Shown one piece after another: positions 35,720-37,732 of a stretch of DNA of 37,732 nt; within the stretch, counting starts at the first letter, position 1, and the number at the start of each line of letters is the position of its first letter. The translations under genes were made by a program, and so were the position numbers. This stretch comes from Methyloprofundus sp. Its GTDB lineage: Bacteria; Pseudomonadota; Gammaproteobacteria; Methylococcales; Methylomonadaceae. Under the pieces are notes generated by a model. The model saw only the letters and a program-made list of their open reading frames with translations, was not told the origin of the DNA and made no database searches. The stretch spans positions 1 to 37,732 of the forward strand of contig WTCM01000156.1 in the NCBI GenBank assembly GCA_013138595.1. The letters are read 5' to 3'.

Positions 35720-37732
35720 CCGAAATTAGTCGTACCGCCTTATTTGGAAAACTAAATAATTTAGCTTATAAAGGCATAGAAAGTGCCACCGTTTTTTGTA
35801 AAATGCGCGGCAACCCCTATGTAGAGTTGGTTCACTGGCTGCATCAAATGCTGCAGTCACAGGACTCTGATTTACATAGGATTATTAAGCACTTTGAGAT
35901 CAACCCCTCGTATTTAGCACGTGATTTTACCGATTGTTTAGATAGCTTGCCTGCTGGATCCACTTCTATTTCAGATTTTTCAGCGCATGTAGAGCAAACC
36001 GTAGAGCAAGGTTGGCTTTATGGAAGCTTGGTCTATGGCAGTAATCAAGTACGCACAGGGCATTTAATTGTGGGTGTGGTTAAAAGTTCTAGCTTGCGCA
36101 ATACCTTAAATGCCATTTCCAGTGAATTCAAAAAAATTAATGTTGATACCTTGATGGATGAATTCACCAGCATTGTTTCAGGTTCTCCTGAAGATGCTAT
36201 GCACGCACAAGATGGTAGTGCTTTAGCTTCAAATGCAGCACCTGGTGAAAGTTCAGGCGCGATTCCGCCTGCACAAATGGGCAAACAAGCCGCTTTACAG
36301 CAATTCTCCATTGATTTAACCGAAGCTGCGCGTAGTGGCGAACTGGACCCTATCGTCGGTAGAGATGATGAAATTCGTCAACTGATTGATATTTTAATGC
36401 GCCGCCGACAAAATAACCCGATATTAACAGGTGAGGCAGGTGTCGGTAAAACCGCCGTGGTTGAAGGTTTTGCTCAACGCATTGCCGCTGGAGATGTGCC
36501 TGAACCACTACAAGATATTAGCATTAGAACCTTGGATTTAGGCTTGTTACAAGCAGGTGCAAGCATGAAAGGCGAATTTGAAAACCGCCTACGTCAAGTC
36601 ATCGAAGAAGTACAAGCCTCAGAAAAACCCATTATTCTCTTTATCGATGAGGCGCATACCTTAATCGGTGCAGGAGGCGCAGCAGGCACAGGCGATGCGG
36701 CAAACTTATTGAAACCTGCTTTAGCGCGGGGAACTTTACGCACGATTGCCGCTACCACATGGGCAGAATATAAAAAATATTTTGAAAAAGATCCTGCCTT
36801 AACGCGTCGTTTTCAAGTGGTTAAAGTTGATGAGCCTAGTGACGAGAAAGCAGTGATGATGATGCGTGGTTTAGCAGGTGCAATGGAACAACACCATAAA
36901 GTCTTAATCTTGGATGAAGCCCTAGAAGATTCGGTGAAATTAGCCCACCGTTATATTCCCGATAGACAGCTTCCTGATAAGTCGGTTAGTGTTTTAGATA
37001 CTGCTTGCGCACGGGTTGCCGTCAGTCAATTATCCGTCCCTTCGGCAGTGGATGATAGTCGCCGCCGTATAGAAGCTTTAAATGTAGAATTAGGTATTAT
37101 TCAGCGTGAATCAGCGGTAGGCATAGATGTAGCTGAACGCAAAGCAGTTGCTGAAGAAAAACTAGCCGAAGAGCAAGAACGGTTAGATGCTTTAGAAGCC
37201 CGTTGGTTAGAAGAAAAAGTGTTAGTGGAAGGCATTTTAGACTTACGTGCAAAACTCAATCCAGCTGAAGTTGAGACAGAAAATAGTGATGATGAAGAGG
37301 AAACTGAATCAGAAGGCACAACTGTAGAAGAGGGCGCAACAGAGGCTAATGCAGAAGAAATTGCAGCAAGTGCTGAATCCGACACATTAGATGATGCACA
37401 ACGTGAAGAACTGATACAAGAATTACGTGATTTACAAAGCAAACTGACTGAACTACAAGGTGAGCAGCCCTTAATGTTCCCAACGGTAGACGGGCTAGCT
37501 ATTTCCGCTGTGATTGCCGATTGGACAGGGATTCCTGTTGGGCGTATGGTTAAGAATGAAATTGAAGCCGTTCTAAAATTAGGGGAAACCTTAAACCAAC
37601 GGGTTATTGGTCAGCGCCATGCTTTAGATATGATTGCCAAACGGGTACAAACCTCGCGTGCCAGCATGGATAACCCCAGTAAACCGATTGGTGTTTTCCT
37701 CTTATGTGGTACTTCAGGTGTGGGTAAAACGG
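35716..37732 (+). CDS. tssH: T6SS AAA+ ATPase TssH/ClpV, 3' end outside the window
   Basis: Unfolds and recycles the contracted TssB/TssC sheath. The first 672 codons are present and open; the gene runs off the right edge, about 200 residues short of the family's usual 850-900. Visible: MTEISRTALFGKLNNLAYKGIESAT and a Clp N-domain (about 1-150); Walker A GEAGVGKT (239-246); Walker B IILFIDEAHT (306-315); arginine-finger region LTRRFQ; the ClpB-like coiled middle domain (about 410-580); and GTSGVGKT (665-672), the second Walker A, exactly at the window end. A very acidic insert (about 519-558, DDEEETESE and similar) interrupts the middle domain. The ATG overlaps the tssG stop by 4 bp. Confidence 0.97.
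   Translation, partial: MTEISRTALFGKLNNLAYKGIESATVFCKMRGNPYVELVHWLHQMLQSQDSDLHRIIKHFEINPSYLARDFTDCLDSLPAGSTSISDFSAHVEQTVEQGWLYGSLVYGSNQVRTGHLIVGVVKSSSLRNTLNAISSEFKKINVDTLMDEFTSIVSGSPEDAMHAQDGSALASNAAPGESSGAIPPAQMGKQAALQQFSIDLTEAARSGELDPIVGRDDEIRQLIDILMRRRQNNPILTGEAGVGKTAVVEGFAQRIAAGDVPEPLQDISIRTLDLGLLQAGASMKGEFENRLRQVIEEVQASEKPIILFIDEAHTLIGAGGAAGTGDAANLLKPALARGTLRTIAATTWAEYKKYFEKDPALTRRFQVVKVDEPSDEKAVMMMRGLAGAMEQHHKVLILDEALEDSVKLAHRYIPDRQLPDKSVSVLDTACARVAVSQLSVPSAVDDSRRRIEALNVELGIIQRESAVGIDVAERKAVAEEKLAEEQERLDALEARWLEEKVLVEGILDLRAKLNPAEVETENSDDEEETESEGTTVEEGATEANAEEIAASAESDTLDDAQREELIQELRDLQSKLTELQGEQPLMFPTVDGLAISAVIADWTGIPVGRMVKNEIEAVLKLGETLNQRVIGQRHALDMIAKRVQTSRASMDNPSKPIGVFLLCGTSGVGKT

Overview
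This AT-rich window (estimated by eye, not computed) comes from a Gram-negative bacterium, most likely a gammaproteobacterium. The reasons are the kdsA-eno pair (Kdo, hence lipopolysaccharide), type IV pilins with a probable sigma-54 promoter, a giant NAD-dependent glutamate dehydrogenase, and a full Proteobacteria-style type VI secretion system (T6SS). A methanotroph or Thiotrichales-like lineage would fit, but no gene here proves it.

Region 1 (1-4170): kdsA and eno form a housekeeping pair ending in a nested hairpin terminator. After a gap with degenerate inverted repeats come a BASS-like membrane transporter and a small acidic helical protein built from two 83-residue repeats.

Region 2 (4196-7978): on the minus strand, a type IV pilin with a sigma-54-type promoter is followed, past a strong terminator, by a divergent second pilin and a PglL/WaaL/Wzy-family membrane enzyme, which suggests pilin O-glycosylation. 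Divergent from them is a RelB/DinJ-type antitoxin whose YafQ-like toxin survives only as a 39-codon internally deleted remnant.

Region 3 (8006-12805): a single 1599-residue NAD-dependent glutamate dehydrogenase.

Region 4 (12882-37732): a T6SS locus. Rightward run fha/tagH, tssJ, tssK, tssL (with OmpA domain), tssM, tagF, pppA, tssA, tssB, tssC, hcp, tagJ, tssE, tssF, tssG and tssH/clpV, the last cut by the window edge. The content (TagJ, FHA, phosphatase, TagF) resembles the P. aeruginosa H1 type with threonine-phosphorylation control. Divergently transcribed are a membrane Ser/Thr kinase and a lipoprotein with Sel1 repeats, a coiled coil and a caspase-like domain. No VgrG, PAAR or recognisable effector gene lies in the window.

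The most interesting signal is a possible phospho-switch. The kinase's N-terminal tail carries nine threonine motifs about every 15 residues (DETIIVP, DETILSP and similar). The same kind of motif (DRTIIRP) occurs at the N-terminus of TssL, whose homologue in Agrobacterium is phosphorylated and bound by Fha. The kinase may therefore carry a polyvalent FHA-docking array that mimics the TssL site, with a caspase-like lipoprotein placed where an outer-membrane sensor of the kinase might be expected. This is inference from sequence.
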